Positions 40,657 through 49,284 of a stretch of DNA of 64,000 nt are shown here, one piece after another. The notes under the pieces were generated by a model. That model saw only the letters and a program-made list of their open reading frames with translations. It searched no databases and was not told the origin of the DNA. Origin of the DNA: Streptacidiphilus jiangxiensis (GTDB taxonomy: Bacteria; Actinomycetota; Actinomycetes; Streptomycetales; Streptomycetaceae). Location of the stretch: the NCBI RefSeq assembly GCF_900109465.1, contig NZ_FOAZ01000013.1:105692-169691 (forward strand), read 5' to 3'. The position numbers and the translations under genes are program-made. Numbering within the stretch: position 1 is the stretch's first letter; the number at the start of each line of letters is the position of its first letter.

Positions 40657-41505
40657 ATGTGCCGGTGGCTCGCGTACTACGGCTCTCCGATCCTGCTCGA
40701 CGAACTGCTCTACAAGCCCGAACACTCACTCATCGACCAGAGCAAGCATGCCCGGATGGGCGTGGAGACGCTCAACGGGGACGGGGTCGGGGTGGGCTGG
40801 TACCCCGACTTCGCGACCGGCTCGGACGGCCCGGTCACGCCGGCGCAGTACCGGTCGACCGGACCTGCCTGGGGCGACATGAACCTGCGTGACCTGGCCG
40901 GGCACGTCCGCTCGCCGTTGTTCTTCGCCCACATCCGCGCCTCGACGGGAACCCCGGTGCAGCAGACCAACTCCCACCCGTTCCGGCGCGGGCGCTGGCT
41001 GTGGATGCACAACGGCGCCATCTCCCGGTTCCACGAGCTGAAGCGCGACCTGCTGCTCTCGGTGGATGCGGCGCTCCTGCCGGACATCCAGGGCTCCACC
41101 GACTCGGAGCTGATGTTCTACCTGGCGCTCAGCTTCGGTCTGGAGGAGGACCCGCCGGCGGCGGTCGCCCGCATGATCCGCCTGGTGGAGGAGACGGGCG
41201 CGAAGCACGGGATCGACAACCCGCTGCAGATGACCGTGGCCACCAGTGACGGCGAACGCGTGTGGGTGTTCCGCTACTCGACCGAACGCAAATCGCGAAG
41301 TCTCTTCTTCAGCACCGCCCCTGAGACCCTGCACCGGCTGTACCCGGAGAACGCCGTGTTCTCCGGTCTCTCGCCGGAGACCCGCATCGTGGTCTCCGAG
41401 CCCCTGGGTGATCTCCCGGGCGCCTGGAACGAGGTCCCGGAGAGCACCTGCGGGATCATCCAGCCCGGCATGGACGAACTGATCCCACTCAACCCGTTCG
41501 CCTGA
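40657..41505 (+). CDS. Class II glutamine amidotransferase (YafJ-like)
   Basis: N-terminal-nucleophile protein of 282 residues starting at ATG 40657 after GAAGGGAG. Cys2 (MCRWLAYYG) is the nucleophile, with NGDGVGVGWY, FFAHIRASTGTPVQQTNSHPF and WLWMHNGAISRF forming the glutamine site. It is a stand-alone Gn_AT_II protein without a synthetase domain, so an amidohydrolase role is likely. Its divergent partner is a GCS2 ligase; gamma-glutamyl transfer or hydrolysis in the same pathway is a reasonable guess. Confidence 0.88.
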   Translation: MCRWLAYYGSPILLDELLYKPEHSLIDQSKHARMGVETLNGDGVGVGWYPDFATGSDGPVTPAQYRSTGPAWGDMNLRDLAGHVRSPLFFAHIRASTGTPVQQTNSHPFRRGRWLWMHNGAISRFHELKRDLLLSVDAALLPDIQGSTDSELMFYLALSFGLEEDPPAAVARMIRLVEETGAKHGIDNPLQMTVATSDGERVWVFRYSTERKSRSLFFSTAPETLHRLYPENAVFSGLSPETRIVVSEPLGDLPGAWNEVPESTCGIIQPGMDELIPLNPFA

Positions 41506-41610
41506 AACGGGACCTCCTGAACCAGGGACCATCGGCCCGCCGACCGGCCCAGGACCGCCCCGACACCCCGTGCCTACCGTGAGGCGAGCCATCGGAAGGA
41601 GGGCCGCCTC

Positions 41611-41949
41611 ATGTCCCTCGCCGTCCACTCGTCCCCCGCCCCGGCCGAAGGGGCACGCCCGGGAATCCCGCCCGTCGCCTGGTTGCTCGCGGGCGTCGCC
41701 GCGATGGCGGTGGTGCGCACCGCGGAAGGTGTCGTCGACATGGCCCAGGAGGTCCTCGGCATCGGCGCCTACGGGCCGGACGGCTCGCCCGAGACGGCTG
41801 CCCGGCTCCACGCCCAGCGGGCTCCGCGCGAACTCGCCGCGTGCCTGCTGATCGCGGCGTCGATCTACGGCGTGCACTTCGTCCGCCGCGCGGCAGCGGA
41901 CCTCAGGGACCTCGCCCGCGACATCCGCCACCATGGCGTGTCGGCCTAG
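41611..41949 (+). CDS. Small membrane protein, unknown function
   Basis: Protein of 112 residues starting at ATG 41611, with GGAAGGAGG upstream. Two hydrophobic segments (PPVAWLLAGVAAMAVVRTAEGVV and AACLLIAASIYGVHFV) suggest a two-helix membrane protein. No family recognised. Its TAG stop overlaps the stop of the convergent gene (CTAG shared). A GGGACCATCGGCCC sequence at 41525-41538, loosely like a DevR/DosR box, lies upstream. Confidence 0.65.
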   Translation: MSLAVHSSPAPAEGARPGIPPVAWLLAGVAAMAVVRTAEGVVDMAQEVLGIGAYGPDGSPETAARLHAQRAPRELAACLLIAASIYGVHFVRRAAADLRDLARDIRHHGVSA

Positions 41950-42893
41950 GGTGGGTCGGACTGGCGCTCCCCCGGACTCTGCTCGCGCGCTCGGCGGTGC
42001 AGCTGCCACCACGTGCTGACGCCGATCGAGGAGCCCAGCAGCACGAGCAACACCAGCGGCCAGGCACGGTCGGCAACTTGGGCCCCGGTGAGCCCGACCA
42101 GAAGCAGCAGCCCCGCGACGAGCCCCACCGATGCCAGCGCCCGCCGGAGCGCCGTGGAGAAGCCGCGGCCCGTACCGGACTCGGTGTCGGCCGGCAACCC
42201 GGCCGGCGCGCCGAAGTAGAACTCGCTCGTCCTCTCGGCAATCGCCCGACCGGATCGCCGGTAGGCGACGGACATGTACGGCAGCCAGACCAGCGGGGCC
42301 ACCGTCCCCACCACGAGGACGGCACCGAGCAGCAGCCACTGCAACAGCCGGACGAACCAGGACCGGTGTGCCCCGCCGACGGTGCGCAGCCCCAGGATGC
42401 TCGCCATCCGCATCGTCACCTGCCAGAGCCCCGCCAGCCGGCGGTCCGTGCGCGGGACGGCGGCCGCGTCCGTCGCCGCCAGTGCGGCCGCGGCGGACCC
42501 GACGTCCGGGTGCGCCCCTTGCAGCACCAGCAGCTCGGCGGCACGCTCGGCCCCCCGGGGGTCCCGCCCGGCCAGGGCCGCCATCTCCAGGGCCATCTGC
42601 GCCTGGGCCAGCAGGGCCCGACAGAACGCCACCGGAATCAGCACCAGGAAGGGCCCGCCGACGAAGGAGCCCTCGGCCACGGACGTCCGCACCCCGCGTG
42701 AGGCGACCTGGGCACGCAGGCGTGCCTCGTCGGCCTCCGGCATGCGCCGCCGCAGCTTCTCCACCGCCGTGTGGGCGCGCGGACCCATCTCCCGCACCGC
42801 GAAGGCCGCGAGTTCCTCGGGCATGCGCACCGGATCGGACCGGAGCCGCCGCAACAGTGAGCGCGCCCTGTCCTCGGCAGCCTCCGACGCCAT
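41946..42893 (-). CDS. Membrane protein, unknown function
   Basis: Protein of 315 residues if started at ATG 42893 (MASEAAEDRARSLLRRL); an in-frame ATG at 43046 would overlap the lipid-kinase gene and is less likely. The N-terminal ~185 residues are helical, charged and contain an EcsC-like VEKLRRRMPEADEARLRAQVAS and a hydrophobic GGPFLVLIPVAFCRALLAQAQMALEMAAL stretch. Two pairs of transmembrane helices follow (LLQWLLLGAVLVVGTVAPLVW; LASVGLVAGLLLLVGL; WPLVLLVLLGSSIGVS). EcsC-like membership is possible but not certain. Confidence 0.68.
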   Translation of the reverse strand: MASEAAEDRARSLLRRLRSDPVRMPEELAAFAVREMGPRAHTAVEKLRRRMPEADEARLRAQVASRGVRTSVAEGSFVGGPFLVLIPVAFCRALLAQAQMALEMAALAGRDPRGAERAAELLVLQGAHPDVGSAAAALAATDAAAVPRTDRRLAGLWQVTMRMASILGLRTVGGAHRSWFVRLLQWLLLGAVLVVGTVAPLVWLPYMSVAYRRSGRAIAERTSEFYFGAPAGLPADTESGTGRGFSTALRRALASVGLVAGLLLLVGLTGAQVADRAWPLVLLVLLGSSIGVSTWWQLHRRAREQSPGERQSDPP

Positions 42894-42987
42894 GTCCACC
42901 AGCAAAATCCGGGTGGGCCGCGACGGCCACCAGGACTGCCCCGGACGGGTGTCGTCGCCCACCGGGGGGGTGGACGACGGCCCCGCC

Positions 42988-44328
42988 TCAGACCTCGGCC
43001 GCCGGCCCCTTGGCGGGCGGCGACGCACTGCCGAGAGCCACGGCAAGAAGCAGCCGCAGGTCGAGCGGGCCTCCGGTCGCCGGTACGCCCGGGCGTCGCC
43101 TGGGGACGAGCACCCTGAGCGCGCCTGGGTGGACCGCGCAGACGACGGGCGTGCGCAGGCTCAGTGCCTCTCCGTCCACGCCGACCGGGATGGTCGGCGC
43201 CTCGGCGTCGACGCTGACCTCACGCGCCGTCGTCACCGTCAGGCCCGCCGCGCGCCGACCGAGCACCGCGACCTCCGCGGCCTGGGCCGCGTTCTCCACG
43301 CGCACCCCGACGACGCCCAGGACGCCGCCGTCCAGGCGGGGCCGCCGGGCGGCTCCGAGCGGCTGGGCTCCGGCGTAGGCGTTGTTGCTCACCAGCAGGG
43401 CCTGGGGGGCCGACAGCGGCACGCCGTCGACCACGGCGCGAAGCTGCTCCCCGGAGTACCCGAGCAGCAGGTCGGGCAGGGCCTCGAGCGCTGTGCCGGT
43501 CTTGGCGTCACGGTACTCGGGGCTCTGCACGATCTGCGCGTACACCCCGAAGGAGACGGTGTTGACGAACGGTCGGCCGCTGACCGTCCCGAGGTCCACC
43601 AGCAGCTCCTCACCGTCGGTGAGCGCGCCGAGGGCGAGGGACGGGTCGGCGCGGTCCAGTCCCAGATCCATGGCGAAGTGGTTCCGGGTGCCCGCCGGCA
43701 GCACCAGGAAAGGCAGCCCGTGTTCCGCGGCGACGGCGGCGACCAGCGCCTGGGTGCCGTCGCCACCCGCCACGCCGAGCAGGTCGGCTCCCTCGGCCAC
43801 CGCGCGGCGGGCGAGTTCGGTGACGTCCACCTGGCCCCTGGCGGCGTCCAGCAGCTCGACCCGGGCGCCCAGTGCCTCGGCCTTCCCGATCAGGTCGAAC
43901 CTCCCGACCTTGCCTCCGCCCGAGCGCGGATTCATGATCAGCACGGGATGCCTGGGGCGGGCGCCGCGGACCGCGTGCGTGCCGCTCGACGGCCGCACCG
44001 TCCGCAGAGCCGCGCGGGCGCAGAGGACGGCGACCAGCGCAAGGGCCACCGCGGCCACCGCCTCCGCCCACACGTGTCTGACGGTGTAGGAGACCAGGAC
44101 CAGCACCAGGGCGCCCACCACCAGCAGGACACCGATCCAGCGCACCACGCCCCGGTGGGCCACCGCCAGCCACAGGCCCACGGCGGCGACCACGACACCG
44201 GCCAACCCGAGCAGGAGGACCAACAGGCCGCCCGGCCCGGAGGCCGCCACCAGCACGACGACAGCGGCGAGGCCGCTGATCAGGGCGAGCCAGGCCAGCA
44301 GGCGCGCCCGGGAACCAGTCGAGACCAT
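42988..44328 (-). CDS. Diacylglycerol-kinase-family lipid kinase with N-terminal membrane domain
   Basis: Protein of 446 residues. Four predicted transmembrane helices occupy residues ~8-115. The DAGK catalytic domain follows: PVLIMNPRSGGGKVGRFDL, GVAGGDGTQALVAAVA (GGDGT nucleotide loop) and LPAGTRNHFAMDLGLD. It would phosphorylate diacylglycerol or a related lipid at the membrane using ATP; the added membrane domain is unusual for DgkB-type soluble kinases. Start ATG 44328; divergent from the SulP gene. Confidence 0.88.
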   Translation of the reverse strand: MVSTGSRARLLAWLALISGLAAVVVLVAASGPGGLLVLLLGLAGVVVAAVGLWLAVAHRGVVRWIGVLLVVGALVLVLVSYTVRHVWAEAVAAVALALVAVLCARAALRTVRPSSGTHAVRGARPRHPVLIMNPRSGGGKVGRFDLIGKAEALGARVELLDAARGQVDVTELARRAVAEGADLLGVAGGDGTQALVAAVAAEHGLPFLVLPAGTRNHFAMDLGLDRADPSLALGALTDGEELLVDLGTVSGRPFVNTVSFGVYAQIVQSPEYRDAKTGTALEALPDLLLGYSGEQLRAVVDGVPLSAPQALLVSNNAYAGAQPLGAARRPRLDGGVLGVVGVRVENAAQAAEVAVLGRRAAGLTVTTAREVSVDAEAPTIPVGVDGEALSLRTPVVCAVHPGALRVLVPRRRPGVPATGGPLDLRLLLAVALGSASPPAKGPAAEV

Positions 44329-44495
44329 CGAACATCCCTCCTCGCTGTCCCCCGCGCTGTCCCCCGTGCTGACGACCGATCGGGCGGCCGCCCCGGTGCC
44401 CTCGCACCCGTGCCGGCTGCGGCCGCCCCGGCCCTGCCGAAGCGCCGACGGAGCTGTCCCGCGTCATGCTGAGTAGGCGCGACGGAAGGAGAGCC

Positions 44496-46247
44496 ATGGC
44501 GGACGACGCTTCCGGCCAGGGGTGGCGCCGCTTGGTCCCGGCCCTGCCGGGACTGACCGTGCTGCGTCACTACCGCCCCGACTGGCTGCGCGGAGACCTG
44601 CTGGCCGGTGCCACGGTGGCGGCCTACCTGGTGCCCCAGGTGATGGCGTACGGCAGCGTGGCCGGACTGCAGCCGGTCACCGGACTGTGGGCCATCCTGC
44701 CCGCGATCGTGCTGTACGCGATCGTCGGGTCGTCGCGCCTGTTGTCGGTCGGGCCCGAGTCGACGACCGCCCTGATGACCGCGACGGTGGTCGGTCCGCT
44801 GGCGGGCGGTGACGCCGGCCGATACGCGGCCCTGGCCGCCACGCTCGCCGTGGTCGTGGGTCTGCTCTGCGTGGTGGCCTGGCTGGCCCGGCTGGGCTTC
44901 GTGGCCGACCTGCTCTCCCGCCCGGTGCTGATCGGCTATCTGGCCGGGGTGGCGCTGATCATGATCGTGGACCAGTTGTCCAAGCTCACCGGGATCGACG
45001 TGCGCGGGGAGGGCTTCTTCCCGCAGCTGAAGTCCTTCGCCTCGGACATCACCGAGGCCCATCTGCCCACGGTGCTCTTCAGCCTGGGCACGCTGCTCTT
45101 CCTGCTCCTGGTCGCCCGCTACCTGCCGAAGCTGCCCGGTCCGCTGCTGGCCGTCGTGCTGGGCACCGCCGTCTCCGCCGCCTTCTCGCTGAAGGACCAC
45201 GGCATCGCGGTGATCGGCGACATCCCCGCCGGCCTGCCCCGCCCCAAGCTCCCCGAGCTCGGCGAGTTCCACCAGCTCGCCCTTCCGGCGATGGGCATCC
45301 TGCTGGTCGGCTACACCGACTTCATCCTCACCGGACGAGCCTTCGCCAAGCGCGGGGACAAGCCGCAGCTCGACGCCAACCAGGAGCTGCTGGCGCTCGG
45401 CGCGGTCAACATCGGGGCGGGCTTCCTCCAGGGCTTCCCGGTCAGCAGCAGCGCCAGCCGCACCGCCATCGGCGAGTCGACGGGCGCGCGCAGCCAGGTC
45501 TACACGCTGGCGGCCGGCGTCGGCGTGCTGGCCGTGCTGCTGTTCCTCAGTCCGCTCCTGCACGACACCCCGGACGCGGTGCTGGGCGCGCTGGTGGTGT
45601 TCGCGGCGATCCGGATGATCGACATCGCCGGGTTCCGCAAGCTGTCCTCGTTCCGTCGCGGGGAACTGGTGCTGGCGTTCGCCTGCCTCGTCGGCGTGCT
45701 GGCCCTGGACATCCTCTACGGCGTGCTGGTCGCGGTGGGGCTGTCGGTCGTGGAGCTGCTCAGCCGGGTCGCGCGGCCGCACGACGCCGTGCTCGGCCGG
45801 GTTCCGGGCATGGCCGGGATGCACGACGTCGACGACTACCCGGAGGCGCGGACCGTTCCCGGGCTGCTGGTCTACCGCTACGACTCGCCGCTGTTCTTCG
45901 CCAACGCCGAGGACTTCCGCCACCGCGCGCTCGGCGCGCTGGAGGACCAGCCGGACCAGGTCCGGTGGTTCGTGCTCAACACCGAGGCGAACGTCGAGGT
46001 GGACATCACCGCGCTGGACTCCATGGACTCGCTGCGGCAGGAACTGGAGGAGCGCGGGATCGTGTTCGCGCTGGCCCGGGTCAAGCAGGACCTGCGCGGC
46101 GACCTCGACGCCTACGGCCTGACCGAGTCCGTCGGCGTCGCGCGGATCTTCCCGACCCTGCCCACCGCTCTGGCGGCCTACCGCGCCTGGGCGCGTGAGG
46201 AAGGGATCCCTGACGCGGGATCCGAGGACGACGCCGCGTCCCCGTGA
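44496..46247 (+). CDS. SulP-family anion transporter with STAS domain
   Basis: Protein of 583 residues from ATG 44496, after GGAAGGAG. The SulP membrane domain has about 12-14 helices, with LAGATVAAYLVPQVMAYGSVAGLQPVTGLW as signature and NIGAGFLQGFPVSSSASRTAIGESTGARSQ in the substrate region. The C-terminal STAS domain (~440-560) reads LLVYRYDSPLFFANAEDFRHRAL. Relatives carry sulfate, bicarbonate or other anions; no carbonic anhydrase is fused or adjacent, so the substrate is open. It converges on the three-helix-bundle gene. Confidence 0.92.
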   Translation: MADDASGQGWRRLVPALPGLTVLRHYRPDWLRGDLLAGATVAAYLVPQVMAYGSVAGLQPVTGLWAILPAIVLYAIVGSSRLLSVGPESTTALMTATVVGPLAGGDAGRYAALAATLAVVVGLLCVVAWLARLGFVADLLSRPVLIGYLAGVALIMIVDQLSKLTGIDVRGEGFFPQLKSFASDITEAHLPTVLFSLGTLLFLLLVARYLPKLPGPLLAVVLGTAVSAAFSLKDHGIAVIGDIPAGLPRPKLPELGEFHQLALPAMGILLVGYTDFILTGRAFAKRGDKPQLDANQELLALGAVNIGAGFLQGFPVSSSASRTAIGESTGARSQVYTLAAGVGVLAVLLFLSPLLHDTPDAVLGALVVFAAIRMIDIAGFRKLSSFRRGELVLAFACLVGVLALDILYGVLVAVGLSVVELLSRVARPHDAVLGRVPGMAGMHDVDDYPEARTVPGLLVYRYDSPLFFANAEDFRHRALGALEDQPDQVRWFVLNTEANVEVDITALDSMDSLRQELEERGIVFALARVKQDLRGDLDAYGLTESVGVARIFPTLPTALAAYRAWAREEGIPDAGSEDDAASP

Positions 46248-46259
46248 CCGCGGGGACGC
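46236..46259. terminator. Bidirectional terminator with stop codon in loop
   Basis: GCGTCCCCG (46236-46244) and CGGGGACGC (46251-46259) form a perfect 9-bp stem; the SulP TGA stop lies in the loop. It is 21 nt from the end of the convergent gene. Confidence 0.68.
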
Positions 46260-46279
46260 CACCGGCGCGCGCGGCCTCG

Positions 46280-46564
46280 TCATCGGCCCTCCACCGGGTC
46301 GGGCCCCTGCGTACGCGGAGTCGCGGCGACGGTCCCGAGTTCCTTCACGGCGCGGCGTTCGGCGAGGATGGGCACGAAGGCCCGGACCGGGCTGGCGTCG
46401 AACCGGTGACAGGTCGCGTCCCACACGGACTCCACCTGCGCGGAGCCCACGGCGTCGTCGAAGTCGTGGTGGAGCCGCGCCACCGCCGCCGCCAAGGCCG
46501 ACCGCTCCTGGTGGTCCGCCCGCTCGTGGCTCTCGTTCGCGCCGTCGACGGTGCGCGATGTCAT
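46280..46564 (-). CDS. Three-helix-bundle dimerisation-domain protein
   Basis: Protein of 94 residues overlapping the P-type ATPase stop by ATGA. The pattern ALAAAVARLHHDFDDAVGSAQVESVWDATCHRFDASPVRAFVPILAERRAVKEL is that of the small actinobacterial three-helix-bundle family. It has no catalytic residues and probably mediates protein contacts. It is the last gene of the DUF7144/PPK2/P-ATPase operon, where it may act as a partner of the ATPase or kinase; this is inference. Confidence 0.72.
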   Translation of the reverse strand: MTSRTVDGANESHERADHQERSALAAAVARLHHDFDDAVGSAQVESVWDATCHRFDASPVRAFVPILAERRAVKELGTVAATPRTQGPDPVEGR

Positions 46565-49284
46565 CGCGCACCTGCCGCGTGGGTCCTTCGGGCGAGGAGC
46601 TTGCCGATCTCCCACACCAGCAGCAACGCCACCGCGGCCAGCACAGCCCAACCGAACTGCCGGGCGGTGAGGTCGTTGGTCCCGAGAATGCGGTGAAATG
46701 CGTCCATCTGGGTGACGAGCACGGCCAGCGCGAGCTCGCCCAGCGCGGCCAGGTTCATCTGCTTGCTGTCGAAGGTCCCCACCCTCAGCACCGACTCCCG
46801 TTCGCTCCGGCACTCGTAGGCCGCCACGATCAGGCACAGCGCGAAGGCGCTGAACGCCATCGAGTTGCCGATCTGCGCGCTCCCGTAGTGCACCTCGCCG
46901 AGCTTGATGAGCGAGAGCAGCAGGACCGTGATGGCCAGCCCGGCCAGTCCGACGGTGACCACCACGGGCCGGGTCAGCACCGACTCGCCGCGCGGCCGTG
47001 GGGTACGGCGCATCAGTCCGGCGCTCACCTGGTCGAAGCCCAGGGCGAAGCCGAAGGGGGCGTTGACGACGAAGTGGACCCACAGGACCTGGGCCGGGGT
47101 GAACGGTTCACCGGCGGCGATGTTGAAGATCGTCGCGCCGAGGAAGGTCAGCACGAACGTCACCAGCAGCACCAGGACGAACCGGATGTACTTGGTGAGG
47201 TTGTCGTAGAGCTTCCGGCCCTCCTCCACGGCGTAGACGATGGTGGCGAAGTTGTCGTCGGCGAGCACCATCCGGCTGGCGTTCTTGGCCACGTCGGTGC
47301 CGCTGCCCATGGCGATGCCGATGTCGGCGGCCTTGATCGCCGGGGCGTCGTTGACGCCGTCGCCGGTCATCGCGACGACGTCGCCCTTCTTCTTGAGCGT
47401 GTTCGCGAGCAGCACCTTGTGCTCCGGCGCCACCCGGCCGACCACGCCGATGCCGTCGATCCTGGCCAGCCGCTCCTGTTCGGAGAGCGCGGCGAAGTCG
47501 GCGCCGAGAAGGGCCTCCCCCTCGATACCGAGCTGCCGGGCGATGGCCTCTCCCGTCGTCACGTCGTCACCGGTGACCATGCGGACGCGGATGTGGGCGG
47601 CCTTCGCGCTGGCGACCGCGGCCTTGGACTCCTCGCGCGGCGGGTCGACCATGCCGACCAGGCTGGTGATCCGCAGATCGGTGACGAGCGCCAGCAGGTC
47701 GCCGTCCGGATCGAAGTCCGCCGGGTCGAGGTCGCGAACGGCCGCGGCCATCACCCGCAGCCCCTCACCGCCCATCCGCTCGGTCTGCGCCTGGGCGCGT
47801 CCGCTGAGGTCCGCGTCCCAGGGGATGTCGGTACCGGCGGAGAGCGCGGTGGTGGTCCGCGACATCACCGCGGGCGCGGCGCCCTTGACGTAGCAGCGCA
47901 CCACCGGGCGGCCGGCCGCGTCCGTGGCCTCGTTGAAGCTGGCCATGAGCTTGTACTCCGGGTCGAACGGCAGGGTCGCCAGTCGTGGGTGACGGTCCCG
48001 GGTGGCCTCGATGTCGAGGCCGGCCTTGTACCCGAGGACGAGCAGGGCACCCTCGGTCGGGTCGCCCACGACCTGACCGTCCACCAGCTTGGCGTCGTTG
48101 GCGACCAGGTAGGGCAGGACGGCGTCCTCGACCCCCGCCGCCGAGCCCGCAGCGTGGTGGACCTTCCCGTCCAGGCGGTAGCCGGTGCCCGACACCGTGT
48201 AGCGGTCGGTGGGGCTGATCACCTCGACGACCGTCATCTGGTTCATCGTCAGCGTGCCGGTCTTGTCGGAGTTGATGGCGGAGGTGAAGCCGAGGGTCTC
48301 GACGGACGGCAGCTCCTTCACGATCGCGTGCCGCCGGGCCAGGTTGAGGCTGCCGACGGAGAGGATCACCTGGCTGACCGTGGGCAGCGCCTCCGGGATG
48401 GCGGCGATGGCCAGCGACACCGCGCTGACGAACAGCACGTCCCACGCCTGGTCCCGGCTGCGGCCGAGGGCGAACATCACGATCATGGTGAGTCCGGCGG
48501 CCGCGGCGATCCACAGCGTGAGGGTGTTCAGTTCCCGGGTGAGCGGCGACTGCTCGGTCTCGGTGGCCGACAGCATCCCGGAGATCTTGCCCAGTTCCGT
48601 TCCGGCACCGGTCGCGGTCACCACGATCAGGCCGCTGCCGTGGGTGACCGGGGTGTTCATGAACGCCATGTTGGTCTGTTCGCCCGGCGAGAGCTGCGTG
48701 TCCGTCAGCGTGCCGGTGTCCTTCGACGCCGGCACGCTCTCGCCGGTCAGTGCGGACTCGTCGATCTGCAGCGCGCTGGCCTCGAGGATGCGCCCGTCCG
48801 CCGGGACCTCGTCACCGGCGGAGACCAGGACGACGTCACCGACGACCAGTTGTTCGGCGGGGAGCTCCGTCTCCACTCCGTCCCGCCGGACCCGTGCAGT
48901 GGCCTGCATCATCGACTTGAGCGCGTTCATCGCGCTCTCGGCCTTGCCCTCCTGACGCAGGCCCACGACCGCGTTGAACAGCGTCAGGACGATCAGCAGG
49001 ACCGCCGTGCCCCACTCCTTGATCGCGAAGGAGACCACCGCCGCGGCCAGCAGGATGATCTGCATGTAGCTGCGGTACTGGTCGAGGAAGCGCAGCCAGT
49101 CCGGCCTCGACGCCTCCTCGGGGAGCGCGTTCGGCCCGTTCGCGGCGAGCAGTTCCGCAGCCCGGGGACCGGAGAGTCCTGTCGCCGGATCCACTCCGAG
49201 CCGGGTCGTGACCTCCTGCGCCGGGCGCACGTACCACGGCGCGGCGTCGACATCGGGTGTGCGGCCGTCGAGAAGGTCCGTCAT
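46561..49284 (-). CDS. P2-type cation-translocating ATPase
   Basis: Membrane protein of 907 residues starting at ATG 49284. It has the N-terminal cation-ATPase domain, actuator (ESALTGESVPASK), TM4 AAIPEALPTVSQVIL, phosphorylation site SDKTGTLTMNQ, ATP-binding domain, GDGVNDAPAIKAADIGIAMG and the C-terminal six-helix region. The IPEALP version of the TM4 motif and the overall length fit P2A/P2-like Ca2+ or mixed-cation pumps; the ion is not fixed by sequence. Overlaps PPK2 upstream and the three-helix protein downstream, both by ATGA. Confidence 0.92.
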   Translation of the reverse strand: MTDLLDGRTPDVDAAPWYVRPAQEVTTRLGVDPATGLSGPRAAELLAANGPNALPEEASRPDWLRFLDQYRSYMQIILLAAAVVSFAIKEWGTAVLLIVLTLFNAVVGLRQEGKAESAMNALKSMMQATARVRRDGVETELPAEQLVVGDVVLVSAGDEVPADGRILEASALQIDESALTGESVPASKDTGTLTDTQLSPGEQTNMAFMNTPVTHGSGLIVVTATGAGTELGKISGMLSATETEQSPLTRELNTLTLWIAAAAGLTMIVMFALGRSRDQAWDVLFVSAVSLAIAAIPEALPTVSQVILSVGSLNLARRHAIVKELPSVETLGFTSAINSDKTGTLTMNQMTVVEVISPTDRYTVSGTGYRLDGKVHHAAGSAAGVEDAVLPYLVANDAKLVDGQVVGDPTEGALLVLGYKAGLDIEATRDRHPRLATLPFDPEYKLMASFNEATDAAGRPVVRCYVKGAAPAVMSRTTTALSAGTDIPWDADLSGRAQAQTERMGGEGLRVMAAAVRDLDPADFDPDGDLLALVTDLRITSLVGMVDPPREESKAAVASAKAAHIRVRMVTGDDVTTGEAIARQLGIEGEALLGADFAALSEQERLARIDGIGVVGRVAPEHKVLLANTLKKKGDVVAMTGDGVNDAPAIKAADIGIAMGSGTDVAKNASRMVLADDNFATIVYAVEEGRKLYDNLTKYIRFVLVLLVTFVLTFLGATIFNIAAGEPFTPAQVLWVHFVVNAPFGFALGFDQVSAGLMRRTPRPRGESVLTRPVVVTVGLAGLAITVLLLSLIKLGEVHYGSAQIGNSMAFSAFALCLIVAAYECRSERESVLRVGTFDSKQMNLAALGELALAVLVTQMDAFHRILGTNDLTARQFGWAVLAAVALLLVWEIGKLLARRTHAAGAR

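Noticed and set aside
39387..41505. Ergothioneine biosynthesis cluster
   Set aside because: Only EgtA- and EgtC-like superfamilies are present; no egtB, egtD or egtE in the window, and the sequences are of YbdK and YafJ type.
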